Source of the DNA: Siniperca chuatsi
Taxonomy: Eukaryota > Chordata > Actinopteri > Centrarchiformes > Sinipercidae
Assembly (NCBI RefSeq): GCF_020085105.1
Contig: NC_058052.1
Span: 21,643,733-21,707,732, forward strand
DNA length: 64,000 bases
Direction of reading: 5' to 3'
The notes below the pieces were generated by a model. The model did no database searches and had not been told where the DNA came from. It saw nothing but the letters and a program-made list of their open reading frames with translations. Each line of letters begins with the position of its first letter. The stretch's first letter is position 1. Shown here piece after piece: positions 1 to 29,010 of this stretch. A program made the translations under genes and the position numbers.

Positions 1-848
1 CAAGGCACAGTCACAGTAACACCTGGAATGACTATGATCAAAATGCTGAAATGTAACTATACTGTCATTCAATTTTAGACAAATTCTGAATATACATACA
101 TATAGGTTTACATGACACTACTCTTATGCAATATATTTTCAATAGTCACATATGACTCTAGTGAAACTATGAAAAGACTGTCATAAAGCCACCATCACTG
201 AGAATAATCATCCTGCTGGTGTAACTTTTATTTTTTGGTATAATCTTTGTTTAATTTTGTTATCAGTTTCATCAAACACCTATCATGATGACCTATCATG
301 ATCTTGTACAGCTTTTTGTGGAAAAATGAAATAATAGACCATCCTCTTCTTGCTCTTTTACATGATCTCTCTCTATCTGTATACCTACTTGTAAATGCTT
401 TTCAAAATCCTCCTCTAAGGCAATTTAAGTTGTTAAATAAATCAAATTAAAGGATCTGTGTGTGGTGCCCTGGTGAGCTCTGTGACCAAGCCAGGGCATG
501 GAGTGGTTATCATGTGGAAATCCCTGACGTTGGTGTCTTATTCCAGTTTCTTGTCCATTTGCGCCGTTAGCCAAAGGTTAAATGAACAATGGAACCTGCT
601 TAACTGTATATTAACTATGCTCTTATCACACCTGAGCTACTAAACATACTCTGAAACAGTTCAAGTAGCCTCTTGAATGCTCTGTAGCAGGACCAGTTCA
701 GATATTTTAGGCTTTGAAAGAAAGAAGAAATTAGCTTTGCTTGGGCTAATTAGCTAATTAACAGTTAGCCCTGGATCAAATCTAACTGACATTGAACTGT
801 AGTAAAACCAGACACTTTCATTTTTCTCTCTTGCTACTTTGTCCTCAG
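1..848 (+). other. CFAP36: CFAP36 intron (5' part outside window)
   Basis: This is non-coding sequence upstream of the first visible CFAP36 exon. The residues that normally precede the KSKEEYD segment of CFAP36 are not encoded here in any frame, so the window begins inside an intron of at least 848 nt. The sequence is AT-rich. A pyrimidine-rich run and an AG acceptor close it at 847-848. I see no other feature. Confidence 0.7.
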
Positions 849-3800
849 AAAGTCAAAAGAGGAGTATGATGAGGAAATGTCTAGGAGGCTGCTATCAGAG
901 GAAGAGGTTGGTTCCACCTCCAGCAGCTGCTCTGATAAGCCAATGGCAGAAAGCAGTGAAGCCCAGAATACCATCTCTGCTCCCAGCCAACAAAGCAACA
1001 CTGCCAAGGTGAGGCATCATGAGCTGTATGAGACAAATAAGACCTGTGAGGCTTTTTGTGCAAGCCCCACCAACATGAAACCTCTGATGCTACCAATGCT
1101 TAATGGTTATTGCCAACATCCCTTTTCCCCTTAAAGCCCCATCTCTCCTTTATAACGTGACAGTCTCCAATGTGTTATTTATTCCATACAAAGGCCAAAG
1201 CTGAGGGGAATGGTGATAACAGCAGCAGTAATGGTCACCACGCCCCACTAGTGAACGGAAGCACTGAATTTAATCTGGTAACTGAACCATCCATGTAGTA
1301 ACATTTTAATCAGTGACCTAATAATAAGTACACCACAGTTTACTGCCCAATCTAAGGATGCATTAATACCATTTTGACTGTATCTGTAATGGCTAACACA
1401 GATCAGGTTCCTTTTGTTAGATTTTTGGCATGGCAGGCCTGCTCTTGTTAACAGGTAAGCATCAGGGAAACTCTCTGATACCAAAATGTAATGTATGGTA
1501 CACTAGTATTGGCATGATATTCAAAATCTAGGTATCAATGCATCCTGAGGGCAGATAGAAACATTTCAGTTTCATAGCCTGCGTAGTAGGTTGGTCATGT
1601 AGTAGCTTTGTAGTTTTAAAGCCTGTAAATTTGGTTGCTCATGTAGTATCAATAGATTAAAAACATTTGCTGACTGTAGGGTGACTGGGAAGCATTTTTT
1701 GCATTTTACACCCTATTAACAATTTGATGTGAAACATTGTCTTTAGATATTTAAAGCCATTTAAATGCATACACTGAGTTATTAACTGTCTGGCTATTCC
1801 ACTTTTTTACCAATCAGAGCTTAACTATCAGAGGCTGAGTTGACCAGAAGTGTAAAGTAAAAGAGAGAAAGAGAATCAGGTCAATGGGAAAATGTGGCTT
1901 ATGTTTTTCAGTGTCCAGAAAGTTTCCACAGTGATGTGATTTGTAAGACACACTAGTGTCTACAGGTCTACAATCTGAGGACTGTATGCGGTGGTGGTGT
2001 ATGCGGTGTTGTAGCTGCTGCTTTCCAGCATTAGTATGTTGCATTAGTGGGCTGAATATGATGCAGTGTCATCTCTACAACATGCAGTAATGGTTGTGGG
2101 TCCCTCCAGGTCAAGAGCAAACCTGTCAGAAAGGAAGAGAGCAAGACGGCTGCCGCAGGAGGTGGAGATCAGAAAAGTGCAGCTAAGAGCAGCTCAATGT
2201 CTAAACCCACACCAGGTAAATCAGAACTGCTTCAAACTCTTCACCATCAACTCTCCAACTCCAAACTCGTCTTCTTTTTGTCTTATTGAAACTCCCCACC
2301 ACACGTAGCTCCTTTACTGGTTTTCTTTTAATCTTTTACATTTTTTAACACACAACCAACCTGAGAAAAGTTCTCAAACTGATTTGAATATGTGTGTGCA
2401 GATTGTGGCAGTAACGGTGTGGAGTCCAGAGTCCTTCCAGCAGTGAGAGCTCCAGTAAAGTCCGGTGAACCCTTCGTCAGCCTCAGTCCGGTTACCAAGG
2501 ATCAGAGCAGCAGCAGCCAGACTGCAGCCGAGGCGATGCTGGAGGAGGCACACAGGGAGGCTGGTTTCTCTAAGCCATATACTGTGAGTCTGTGAGCCTG
2601 TACACACATCATCTGTGAGATGCAGAATGCTTCATGTGATTTATTTGGAATACAGCATTCCGTGACTGTGATACACATTTCTATTATAAATTAGCAAGAT
2701 TGGTCAAAAAACATCAACCAAAATATCTTCGCAAAGGCAGGGCTTAGCAGGAGAATGGCCATAACTTATTAACGATTTGTCCAATCATCGAAAATTTTGG
2801 TGGATATGTTCAGTCTGACTTTGGGAATAGGCGTACCAAAGCATTTTGAGCCCGACCCATAGGGGTCGCCACAAATGCCAAAAAATTGTACCTCAACACC
2901 CAGTGCACAGAATTTCACCAAATGTGGCGTGCATGCTCTGGGGGATAGTATTAAGTATTAAAAATGCAAAAAATGGGCGTGGGATAACACAAATCATACT
3001 ATAAATCAGAATCACAAAACTTCAAGGATATATCCACATAGGTAACTGAAACATACCCTGAAAATTTCATTCAAATGGATCGCTAGGGGGGCGCTACAAA
3101 TGCAAACAAAACTGGGCGTGGCATAACACAAATCAACTATAAATCAATGTGATTGGTCTCACTCCTTCTTTAAGCAGAATTAAAGTAGCTGAAATGAATT
3201 TGCTTGGCTTTGTGAAGCCTGAAACCCACTTGTTGCTGCTCGCGGCTTTAGTTTTGGCCAACTGAGCTGCTTCCTTCTGTTGAGCGAAAAAGGGTTTGAA
3301 CCTGTGACCTGCCGCTTGCTTCTTATACTATATCTGAGTGTCATGCACATGCTAAATCTTGCTGTCCCGGTAAGGTGTTTGTCATCAGAGACAAAATCTG
3401 GGAGCCAACCAAATTATTTTCCTAGTTCAGTCTCTAGCCCTCTTTTTGTGTTTTTTATGGACAAATTAATACACATACAAAATACATGCAGCAGATTGTT
3501 CCTCCTTCCCTGTATTTAATTTACCACAGTTGTGTGAAAAACAAGGTCTGTTTTGTTTAACAGTAGGATATTGAATTCCCTCATGAAACTTTTTAATGTG
3601 TCTGACAGTTTCATATTTTGTTAGTGTGCACACCACCACGTCAGAGATGAACATGTAGAAGGTAAAGATACTTAATCTGGATGGTACAGGAATCTGGGGT
3701 TTTTATCAGCTGTAGTTTGTGCTCAGCAAAGATCACCTTCTGACATTGTCAAACCTGTGTTGTGTCAGAAATACTCCACTGAAACAACATGGTTTGATTC

Positions 3801-5706
3801 AAAAACTGCACTGCATCAACTCTGGTGTTAAATCATGTTTATCATAACTAATAAAAACATCTCATCAAATCATGGCGTTTGAATTAACAAATACATTCAG
3901 TACAAGTCAGAGTTTTTAGAAAACACAATGCAAAATGGCAGTAGAATTATTTAATGTATAACTTTGAGAAACATTGTATTTATATACAATTAAATACACT
4001 TTTGTTGTTGTTTTGTTCTTTTCTTGTGCCCAATAGTGCCCCAAAAACCTAAATTTCCTCCTACATCACTGTTATATTTTAAAAAACAGAAGAAAAAGAA
4101 CTATATATATATATATATACAGTTATGAACTAAAACATCAACAATAAGCTGGGAGGAAACCCCACCAATACCTTAACTTTTAGCATTTTAAAATGGTCAG
4201 AAAAGAATTAACTGCGTAAAATTCATAATGTTTGCTTGTGCATGGTTTGAGTTGTACTTGTACTCCTGTTTCACCTTCACCTCCACTTCCCTCCAGGAGT
4301 TGTCAGCATCTCAGCAGGAGCAGCTCCAGCAGAGGGCAGCATATCTGCGTCAGCAGCGAGACAAGCTGCATGCAATGAAAAAAGAACCACAGAAAACCAA
4401 GCCAACGACCACACCAGAGGAAGCACCCACCACCACGTCGGTAACTACAGCCTGCTCCTCTCCTTCCTTATACCTCCCTTCACAAAGAGGTCAGAGGTCA
4501 GGATCAGCCACTTGACTGCTGGAGCACACTTTGGCCAGTGGAAGAAGAACATGGCTTGATGTGGAAAAAATATTTTATTTTGTAGGCCTGATTACATTTT
4601 ACTTGATGTTAGTTGTAATTAGCTATTCACTATTTCCTCATATTGGCCCATTAGTTACTCTAATGTTGTAAATACAGACTACAGATCATTTCATTTTAAC
4701 ACTGACTTGACGACGTGACTCACAGTAAAAAAGTGTGCCAGGACCTAATCATTTTGACTTAACATCCACACTTTTCATTTTGGTCATATTTTTTTATGTT
4801 TTAATTCCAAAACTACCTTCTTGATTTCACCAGATTTTCTTTAACCCACCTTTTTCCTCCTGAGTTTTCTTTTATTTCTTCGAATCATCCTTCTGACTTA
4901 TTTATTGGGTTCTTGTTCTTCATTTCCCTCTGCCTGTATCTGACCTGGTCTGGCCTGTCAGGAGGCAGTGGGGCAGTCCCAGAAGAATGGGGCATGTAGC
5001 CCTCCTCCTCCTCTTCCTCCTCCAGCACAACACTCTAACTCCACCAAACAGAAGGTGATCCATCAGCTGGCTCTGCCTGATGTGAACACGTGTACTCATT
5101 CATGCCTAGTATGTTTCTAAGGTTTTGCTGTGTAGGACTTTTTTCCCTCAACTTCTCAAACTTACTGAACGTCCTCAGTCTCCGTCCCTCAAGCACATAA
5201 AAAGAATAGACTGCAGTCTGAGCTCTTTTACTCCAATTAATTGCTTATTAGAGCCACAATTTAACCTTATTAATTTACACTGTGGATTGAAATTGCACCT
5301 CTTGAAAAGCTATTTGTATGCTTTAGGTTTTGAATAGAAAGTTAGCATTTTAATGTATCAACATCTCTTTAGATATATAAAGCTTTATAAATATTAAACA
5401 CACACAAACCCTGAAAATATGCAGCATAGCCATACTCCAAACACCAGCTGTTTTCGTTTAGTTTTCTAGCTAATACATGTATTCATGTGTGCTTGGTTGT
5501 ATTTTAGTCATCTTTCCCACTGCTTTTTCACTCCCTCAACATTTTGTTTTTAGCCGGTGGTGATTATTATCTTATCTATCCCGGTTGTTAACTCTACTGC
5601 CTGGTCTGGTCTCGTTACGCAGGAGATATCTGCTGAGGAGAGGAAGAAGCTACAGAAGAGAAAACATCTGGCCGACAAGCTGAAAGAGGAAGTAATCAAG
5701 AAATGA
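849..5706 (+). CDS. CFAP36: Cilia- and flagella-associated protein 36 (CCDC104), C-terminal seven exons
   Basis: Coding exons are 849-1008, 1194-1277, 2110-2215, 2402-2583, 4297-4440, 4962-5054 and 5623-5706 (TGA at 5704). All introns are GT/AG and all phases agree, giving 283 C-terminal residues. Seen: the first exon encodes KSKEEYDEE, as in vertebrate CFAP36. Exon 5 encodes LQQRAAYLRQQRDKLHAMKK, the second coiled-coil stretch. The last exon encodes a basic/acidic helix ending KLKEEVIKK, close to the known C-terminus. Known: CFAP36 carries an N-terminal BART-like domain that binds ARL3 at cilia; that domain lies outside the window. Odd: from KSKEEYD to the end the human protein, as I recall it, has about 180 residues, so the Ser/Thr/Pro-rich linker here is much longer. 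Exons 2-4 and 6 of this set are supported by splice phase and open frame rather than by residues I recognise. Confidence 0.9.
2690..3320. repeat. Dispersed teleost-type repeat in CFAP36 intron
   Basis: This intronic block has phrases I recognise as recurrent in fish genomes, for example 'attttggtggatatgttcag' and 'cataggggtcgccacaaatg'. Near-duplicate internal segments occur around 2960-3000 and 3105-3145, both with 'gggcgtgg(g/c)ataacacaaatca'. No coding potential is visible. The class is uncertain. The edges are approximate. Confidence 0.45.
3736..3888 (+). repeat. Copy A of a ~150-bp direct repeat (intronic)
   Basis: This segment matches 7721-7852 in the same orientation. Shared stretches include 'cttctgacat', 'tgtgtcagaaatactccac', 'gcactgcatcaactctgg', 'tcataactaataaaaacat' and 'tggcgtttgaatt'. 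Copy A has an extra piece of roughly 20 nt near 3781-3805. The repeat carries an AATAAA at 3850-3855 in CFAP36 sense orientation, inside the intron between exons 2402-2583 and 4297-4440. Confidence 0.8.
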
Positions 5707-6777
5707 CTTCCCCTCCGAATGCAGTATACTCATTTATACCTGTTTACTTTGTTAATCAAACACATGGCTTCCTTTAGCCAGATAATTCATTTTACGTAAC
5801 ACTGAGTTTTTCCAAAGAAACAAAAAGTATGAGGTCTTCCTTTCTCAGTTCTTTTCATTGCTGTCTACAGAGGAAGTAAGTACATCTCCTTTTATAATTT
5901 GGATGTGCCAGAATGTGGCAGTCTCCATACATAAGAGAGCACTCAAGTATTCTACAGTCTGACAGTCACATCTGTGTGGTTGAGCAAGGTCATAAAATGT
6001 CAGGTGAACTGAATCACACGGACCACTCAGGCTATACACTGCCAGTGTTACTAGACTTCCTGATGACTTTTACCTGATTTTTACTTATCACTACACACAC
6101 CTGGGCTATATCCAAAGCACTCCTGCTTTGCCCCTGAGTGCACTACATTTACTTTAATAACATTTTGGAGTGCCCTCAAAAAAATCCCACATTGGAAAGA
6201 AAAATATGTTCACAGTATGTACTTGCCACAAATCTTACAATGCAGTGCTTCATCGATAGATGTGTAAATGTTTATTATGCAACACTACAATGGTCAGTAA
6301 TGGTGCAAAATCATGATTAATAACACATTTTTCTGCTCACTATAGAGTAAACTATTGACTATTATGTTGGGAACAGTAACTGAAGGAGTGATTTTGGACA
6401 CATCCCTGGGCTTGTTTCTCTGTAGACAACCGTCAAAAAGGTCATGATTGGGCCATGTGGGGAAACACAGACTCAATGTTAGGCACATCTGGCCTGGAGT
6501 TGTATCACTGAGTTAAGGGTTAATGCTGGTGAAAGACTTGATTGGGAGAGTCCTATGTTGAGGTGATGGCAACATTAGCTAAGTGTACAGTCTTGTTTTC
6601 CACTGTTTTTAGCATTCAGAAGGAAGAGTCAGCTGGTACATTGTATAGCTAGTAACACTGTAGCAGCTCATCCTAGTTAAGTACCACTGTGGAACACACG
6701 GTCATGTGTTCATAAAAGGGCCAAGAGAACAGTATGTTGCTTTCTACGAGGAATGCAGTATTTCATGTATGCCGTTT

Positions 6778-6783
6778 AATAAA
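6778..6783 (+). terminator. Candidate CFAP36 poly(A) signal AATAAA
   Basis: This is the first AATAAA that I find downstream of the CFAP36 stop on the plus strand; it would give a 3' UTR of about 1.1 kb. Another AATAAA inside repeat copy B (7816-7821) is an alternative. Confidence 0.35.
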
Positions 6784-7720
6784 TCACATTTTATAGAAAC
6801 AAGCTGGACTCCAGACTGAGTGTATAAAAACTGTAAAGCTACAGATCAGTACTTTGTGGTCAGTTGGTAGGTACCTGGTCTCAGACTGGTCTTTTGTTCT
6901 AATCTGGGAAAAAAAAGGGCTGTGGTGTTTGCAGAGCCAAATGGGATTTATTACCATATGTTCTCATTTGTATTTGGAACACTTTCCTGAGTACAGAATA
7001 CGGTGCATGAGTCATTTTCCTGGTACAAAAACATGTCATGACATACTGTTAATTCCTTGCTGTAAAATATTTTCTCAGAGCAAGAAAAAAAAAAAAAAAC
7101 ATGGGACTATTTAAAAAAAGAATATTTTTTTAAAAATCGCAATATCCTAAAATTTGCGCAAATAGCATTCAGTTACAATTCCACTAAGCAATATCTAATA
7201 TCAAAAATTACTGAAGAGTCTAGTTTGGGAGATTTGATCAAATACCACCATCTAGACTCCAACGAATAGTTGAGAACCAATAAGAAATTTTGCAGCTCCA
7301 ATTGCCAAATCAGTAAATTATTAAAACAAAGCTAGATTCACAAGTTCAATGTCAGGGTCACATTTAATTTCAAAACTTATCAAATAAATTCATACAAATG
7401 TTAAGAATGGATAGTGGTAGTAAATGCACTTGGTACAAATTCATCAAGGGAGAGCAAAAACATTTCATGTCATTTTTGGGTGATGCTAACACAGGAGGAA
7501 AGACAATTCGCTGCTCATGTACTGCTGAACTCCTGAAAAGCACATTGGCAATAATAATTTTACTTGTGCTCCTACCCTGCTGCTTGTGGGTTTAACTCAG
7601 AAGTTGCTGACAAAATCATGTGTGATCTAGCATTTTAGCAAATTTTGATTCCCATCATCTGCCTCTCAGTGTGCTTGTGGTGAGACCAGGAGAGAAGACA
7701 ACACGAGAAATGTTTCATTG

Positions 7721-7852
7721 CCTTCTGACATAGTCAGACCTGTGTGTTGTGTCAGAAATACTCCACCAAAACCGCACTGCATCAACTCTGGGGTTAAATC
7801 ATCTTTATCATAACTAATAAAAACATTCCAATTGTGGCGTTTGAATTCAACT
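7721..7852 (+). repeat. Copy B of a ~150-bp direct repeat (3' of CFAP36)
   Basis: This is the partner of 3736-3888 in direct orientation, 4 kb away. It is shorter in the middle but keeps the AATAAA (7816-7821). It lies downstream of CFAP36, where it could supply a real polyadenylation signal. Confidence 0.8.
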
Positions 7853-8786
7853 GTAAAAAAATGTTTTCTGTCAACATATTTTTGATCTGCAGAGTTGTTT
7901 TTCTGGACTGGCCAAAGAAAACTTGACATTAGACGTAGACTGTGGAACAAAGCTGAATACTTGTGACCTGGATCAACATTCTGGACCGTCAAACTGGGAT
8001 AACATCCCCTAGCACCTCAAGCCCCTTATAACTCACTGGAATCTTTCTCTTATTCAGTAATAAATGTGAGATGTTTCACCAGCTAGCCGTGTTACAGTGC
8101 ACAGACAAGGTGGGTAGCTTTTTGTTTGTGATGCAAATTGAACTCTGAACCTGAGATCTGTCTGAGAGAAGGGTGCCAAGAGTTGAACCTCCTGAAACAA
8201 GAGTGTGCACTAAATCTAGTCTAAGCACACCAACAGCTCAGGTTTGTCACCCAGTCAAAACAAAAACTGGGATACGTGCGCATTGTATTGAGGCCACTAA
8301 ATTCTTAAATCCAATAAAATACAAAACTCCAGACATCCTCAAAATGTTGGCTGCAAAAATGACTTTACTGCAGTTTTAATACGTTATTTTTAAAACCAGC
8401 ATTTGCAACTTCTCTGCATTTTACATTGAATCAAATGAACTGGACTGAAAGGGTGAACAGTGACCCCACCTTTTGTGCAACAACAACAAAAATACACAGG
8501 TAGGTAGGTATCTCTCTCCCCTTTGAAAATCAGATCAGGGGCAAATGATTAAAAAGAAGAAAAACATCTGTACAGTACTTTAACAAAGTCATGAAATACA
8601 GGATTTCTGGCTAACGCAGTCCTGTGTGTGAGACGTTGTGTGTGTTTTGTGTGTGCCTTGGCCAAACTGACACCATGGCTTTTGAAGGTTTGAGTCCTGC
8701 TCCTCTGGATCCAAGCCTCATTACTGCTGAGTTTTCATCCTGGTACATTTTGTCATTTGTCAACTCCCTTGTCTCTCAACATTTTG

Positions 8787-8792
8787 TTTAAT
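8787..8792 (-). terminator. Weak candidate PPP4R3B poly(A) signal (ATTAAA)
   Basis: On the minus strand this reads ATTAAA, about 770 nt after the PPP4R3B stop. I found no AATAAA on the minus strand between 8400 and 9560. A second ATTAAA is at 8375-8380. The choice is not decided by the sequence. Confidence 0.2.
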
Positions 8793-9559
8793 TCTTCTAT
8801 GTTGCCTAGATCCCTCTATCCCCGACAAAAGTGAACAGTTCTGTGGCAGGGCAGCACACACTACTTCAGCCAGTCAAGCTTTCTATAACTATGACGGCTA
8901 GTCCTGCTAGCCTGACTGGCCTGCTGAACAGTTCATACACTGGCTGGGTGTGTTCTGGTTTCCTCTGTCTCTGGAGCTCACTGGTTCGGGTTCGAGAAGG
9001 ATGGAAGGGAGAGTTCAAATGAGGACATGTGAGGGTTCCTGTGGGGTTGCAGTAGTACCGCAGCTTCCTTGCTGCTGTTGCTATAGCAACAGAGCAGAGT
9101 TGGGAACTGCCTTGGCACTGTTACTTCCACCGCAGCCTCTGGTCGGTACGTAGGATGGTGGATGAGAAGGATAAAGTTGTTCAGAAGGAGGTCAGAGCTG
9201 GGAGAGCAGGAGAGTGTTATGAGAGAGAGGAGGGATGAGTTTGCAAAGGGTCAATGAGTTTCTCCTCAGGAGAAAGAAAGGAGATAGTTGGTAAAAGGAA
9301 GAGGTAAAATCAACGGGCTGAAGGAACAGACTGATCTATCACTTTCCAAAAGAGAAGCTCTCCATCTCCTTCCACTGAGGGAGAAAAGAGGAGCAGAGAT
9401 CAGGAGGGACTGAGTGGGGTGGGAGCTCGTCTTTGCCCGTCTCCTCAGTCAGACTGACAGGTGGCACAGGCAGGCCAAGGACCAATGAGACGACCAGAGG
9501 AGGGAGGATGGGAGGGACTCAGTGTCCGTCCACGATGACCAAACAGAGGACAATTAGCC

Positions 9560-17821
<8,262 letters not shown>

Positions 17822-18260
17822 GGTTAACCGAGACGGAGCTAGCAGGCTAGCTGGCTGCTAACAAGCTATCACCTCACCCGTCTGGTGTTTTCCTACCCTC
17901 GACCTGTTAACTTTGTTTCCACCCGCATGTTATAAAACATGCACGTCTAAATACAGTTCTCAATAGCAGTTAAATTTATCAGTAGCTATTTCATAAACAT
18001 ATTACGTTCACGATGTGAAACAACTCAACAGAAGGCCTAATATCAAACAGTAAAATTCACAGAGAACACAACAACTCTAACGGCCTTCTTGCTAACGTCC
18101 ACAGACCGCCATCTTGTAATCCGATCTTGTGTTCTTTTTCTTCTTCGACGTCAATCAAGCGCTAACTGCCGCGGGGTCTCCTCCTCCGAGCTACATCATC
18201 CAATGGCAAAACCGCAGCACCAGAAGTTCAACGCGCCACCTGTAGGTGAGAAATGTAACA
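17822..18260 (-). promoter_or_regulatory. PPP4R3B: PPP4R3B promoter and 5' UTR region
   Basis: This is the 440 nt upstream of the PPP4R3B start codon. The start has A at -3. The region holds a YY1-type motif (18106-18116), a near-CRE 'cgacgtca' (18146-18153) and a CCAAT box (18200-18204), and is locally GC-richer than its surroundings. There is no TATA box at a suitable place. This fits a housekeeping promoter. The transcription start is not determined. Confidence 0.5.
18106..18116 (-). promoter_or_regulatory. YY1-type site (CAAGATGGCGG on minus strand)
   Basis: The plus strand reads ccgccatcttg, whose reverse complement is the classical YY1 core AAGATGGCGG. It is 285-295 nt upstream of the PPP4R3B start codon. 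Such sites often lie just at or downstream of the start of transcription in TATA-less vertebrate promoters. Confidence 0.5.
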
Positions 18261-20362
18261 GCAGCAGCAGTTACCTGCAGATGACATGATGTAGACAAAA
18301 CAATAACTGCCATTTCTGTTAGATGCTTTTTAATTAATAGCTATTAAAATACGGTACTAAAATTAATTTAAACAAAGAGGGAGGGAGGTGCAGCCAGAAA
18401 ACAATAGGCCTGATTACTGATTACTGGGCCATCATGGAAACAATTAGATCAGTTTCAGGTGAAACTAGGCAGAGTAATCAACAGATACTAAGGTAGACTC
18501 CTTCCTGAGGGCAGGGCTTATGTAACACAGAGTAGCTTAAATTTCTGAGTTCCCGGTCCATTTTTCACAATTGAGAATGACTTCCGGATGGGAGCCGAAA
18601 CGTCTTGATTCTGAAAACAGTGTCCAGATGACTACGACTGAAACCTTTTCTACGATAGAACACTCCTGGACGAATGAGGGACTACACCGTCTTAAACAAA
18701 GACATTATTTATAATAACCAGTGGGTGTTAAAACAGAAAAATAACAGTTTTTCACACTTTTTAATTCATTTATGGATTAATTACTTTCTAAACATCTAGG
18801 ACCAGATAGCTTGACATTAATCTTCTTCCAGCACTTGCCAATCGGACCAATAAGCCAAACCTACACACAAATGATTTCAATACCACCTCAGTTTATTAGT
18901 ACAGATATTGAGCAAATGTCCTCCAGCCTAGAAAAAAATACTCCATGCTGCAGTAAGTACTGTACTTTCCCTACCCAAAGGGGGACAGTTCTTATAAAAA
19001 TGATAATGCTCCAAGCAGTATTGGACAGTGCAAAGGACTCTTTCTGTTCTTTGTATTATTCATAAAACAGTTTCCAGTTCACAACATGTTAAATGGAAGA
19101 GCGTATGCACTGACAGAGTTCAATTAATTGTATTAAAATTGTCAACATTTTTACCCAATGGAGATGACATCTTAATTTGCTGCTTATTTCTGCCACAGGG
19201 TTAGGGGTTAGGGTTGAGAGCTATAATTCTGCCAGAGATCAGATAAATTACCATGGGGGCAACCAGATCCAGGCAGAGTGTGATCCAGCAGTTCCATACA
19301 TGGGTATTTTCCCATTTCCTGAGCCACAGGGCTGTACATCTCTTGGGTGTAGAAAACTCTCTCTTCACCATCAGATTACTTGGGAGCCCAGCGGCTGAAC
19401 CCTGCACATATCAAGCTGTTGTCTTTATGGGACTTACTATTTGTGACAAGGTCCTTGTGTATGTCCCCATTTGAACCACCAAGACAGGAATTACAGCAGC
19501 TGTGTATAAAGACAGCCTTTTTACTACTAGGCATGCTCCAGGGTGGGTGGAAGATGTCTTCAAACAAATCAAAAAAATAGTGTGGACCACTGCCTGGTCA
19601 CTGGTTGCTAAAAGGTTGCAACACAAGATCAGGTACAATTGAGAACAATTTATCATGTCTTTAATTATTCTTTTTTTTCTTTGAATTTAACACTACAAAG
19701 CAACCAGTGACTGTTTTATTTACAGATTACTCACATATACTGTGAATGCAACACAACATAAAGGGAATATTTAAAAAAAAAAATAATCGTACACTTCTCC
19801 CACTGTGCTTTCTTTGTCCATATCTTGATCCTGGCAGCTTAGAGGACACACTGCCACAGTAGACACCAAATATGGAAGTCCCATACCGCAAGAGGCAGTA
19901 ATATCACACATGAATAAGAAACCCATTGTTAGATTGTGTCTGTTAGGTAAAAACTGCTAGGTGACTGTTGGGGGAAACCCTCTTACTGCTTGATTCTGTC
20001 AATGCTACTTGAGTTGGCAAATCTGAAAACAAGACAACATGAAAGGGGATATTTAAAAATAAAAACATATAGAATTTTTTGCTTATTATAATCTAAGGGT
20101 TCTTCTCAGTTTGTGCATATCCACTGAAGCACAATGACAGCAGGACACTGTATTTGAAGAGCTGCAGTTCACTCCAGTGCAGTTTAATCACATCCATACC
20201 CACAACAGCAGGGTAAGCCTCTTTATGTACAGCACTGGTTCAGTTTGTGACAATATCTGATGCTCTTGGCTTGGTAGATTTCTCACAAGGACTATTGTGT
20301 AGCAAAATCTTCTTTAAATCCACTTTGGTGGCTAACAGAAGTTAGCCTGTTGGGTTGGTGTG
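18261..20362. other. Intergenic region PPP4R3B 5' / PNPT1 3'
   Basis: This is 2.1 kb between the tandem genes PNPT1 (upstream) and PPP4R3B, both on the minus strand. It holds the PNPT1 3' UTR at its right end. The stretch 18500-18700 contains 'gagccgaaacgtcttgattc', resembling a phrase found near the 3' end of fish retroelements. A short (GGGTTA)-like run is at 19197-19216. The overlapping short ORFs around 19177-19656 match no family I recognise. Confidence 0.5.
19715..19720 (-). terminator. Candidate PNPT1 poly(A) signal AATAAA
   Basis: tttatt on the plus strand is AATAAA on the minus strand, about 640 nt after the PNPT1 stop codon. An ATTAAA (20183-20188) lies closer. Either could be used. 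Confidence 0.3.
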
Positions 20363-28791
<8,429 letters not shown>

Positions 28792-29010
28792 ATCTAAAGA
28801 CCAAAAAAAAAACAAGAAAAATATTAGGGGACAGGCAGTGACTTCACAGTTTAGATGTGCGCGTGGGGGCTTCCATGTCAGTTCGTCACATGTATGTACG
28901 GAATTACGTTGTAGAGCCGCGTCTTCTGATTGGACCGACTGTGTGTAACATCAAAAGTGTCCGTACCATCCGATACACAACAATTCCGCTTTAGTTGTCT
29001 TTAAAATACC
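28792..29010 (-). promoter_or_regulatory. PNPT1: PNPT1 promoter and 5' UTR region
   Basis: This is the sequence directly upstream of the PNPT1 start codon, which has G at -3 (agatATGAGG). The plus strand attgg at 28929-28933 is a CCAAT box in the gene's sense, about 140 nt upstream of the ATG. A GC-rich patch (gtgcgcgtgggggc) is at 28856-28870. No TATA box is evident. The start of transcription is not determined. Confidence 0.45.

Larger units (their letters stand above)
5707..9559. other. Convergent intergenic region CFAP36 / PPP4R3B
   Basis: CFAP36 (plus) and PPP4R3B (minus) converge here with 3.85 kb between stop codons. The interval must hold both 3' UTRs. It contains a poly-A run near 7085-7099, repeat copy B (7721-7852), and a polypurine-rich segment at 9180-9420. 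The open frames present are short and show no family resemblance or splice context. Confidence 0.6.

Noticed and set aside
3230..3320. Possible tRNA or tRNA-derived element (ggttcaaaccc and agctcagttggcc on the minus strand)
   Set aside because: Both box-like words are present but in the wrong order for a tRNA promoter (B-like before A-like), and no cloverleaf can be drawn. At best it is SINE debris within the 2690-3320 repeat.
7666..7992. 108-codon minus-strand ORF
   Set aside because: It runs through repeat copy B and shows no domain, so it is a chance frame in repeat DNA.
19197..19216. Short GGGTTA run as interstitial telomere
   Set aside because: Fewer than three units and imperfect; chance or repeat debris is enough to explain it.
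19177..19656. Overlapping ORFs on both strands resembling a small gene
   Set aside because: No recognisable domain, no consistent reading direction, and no splice signals tied to a neighbour.
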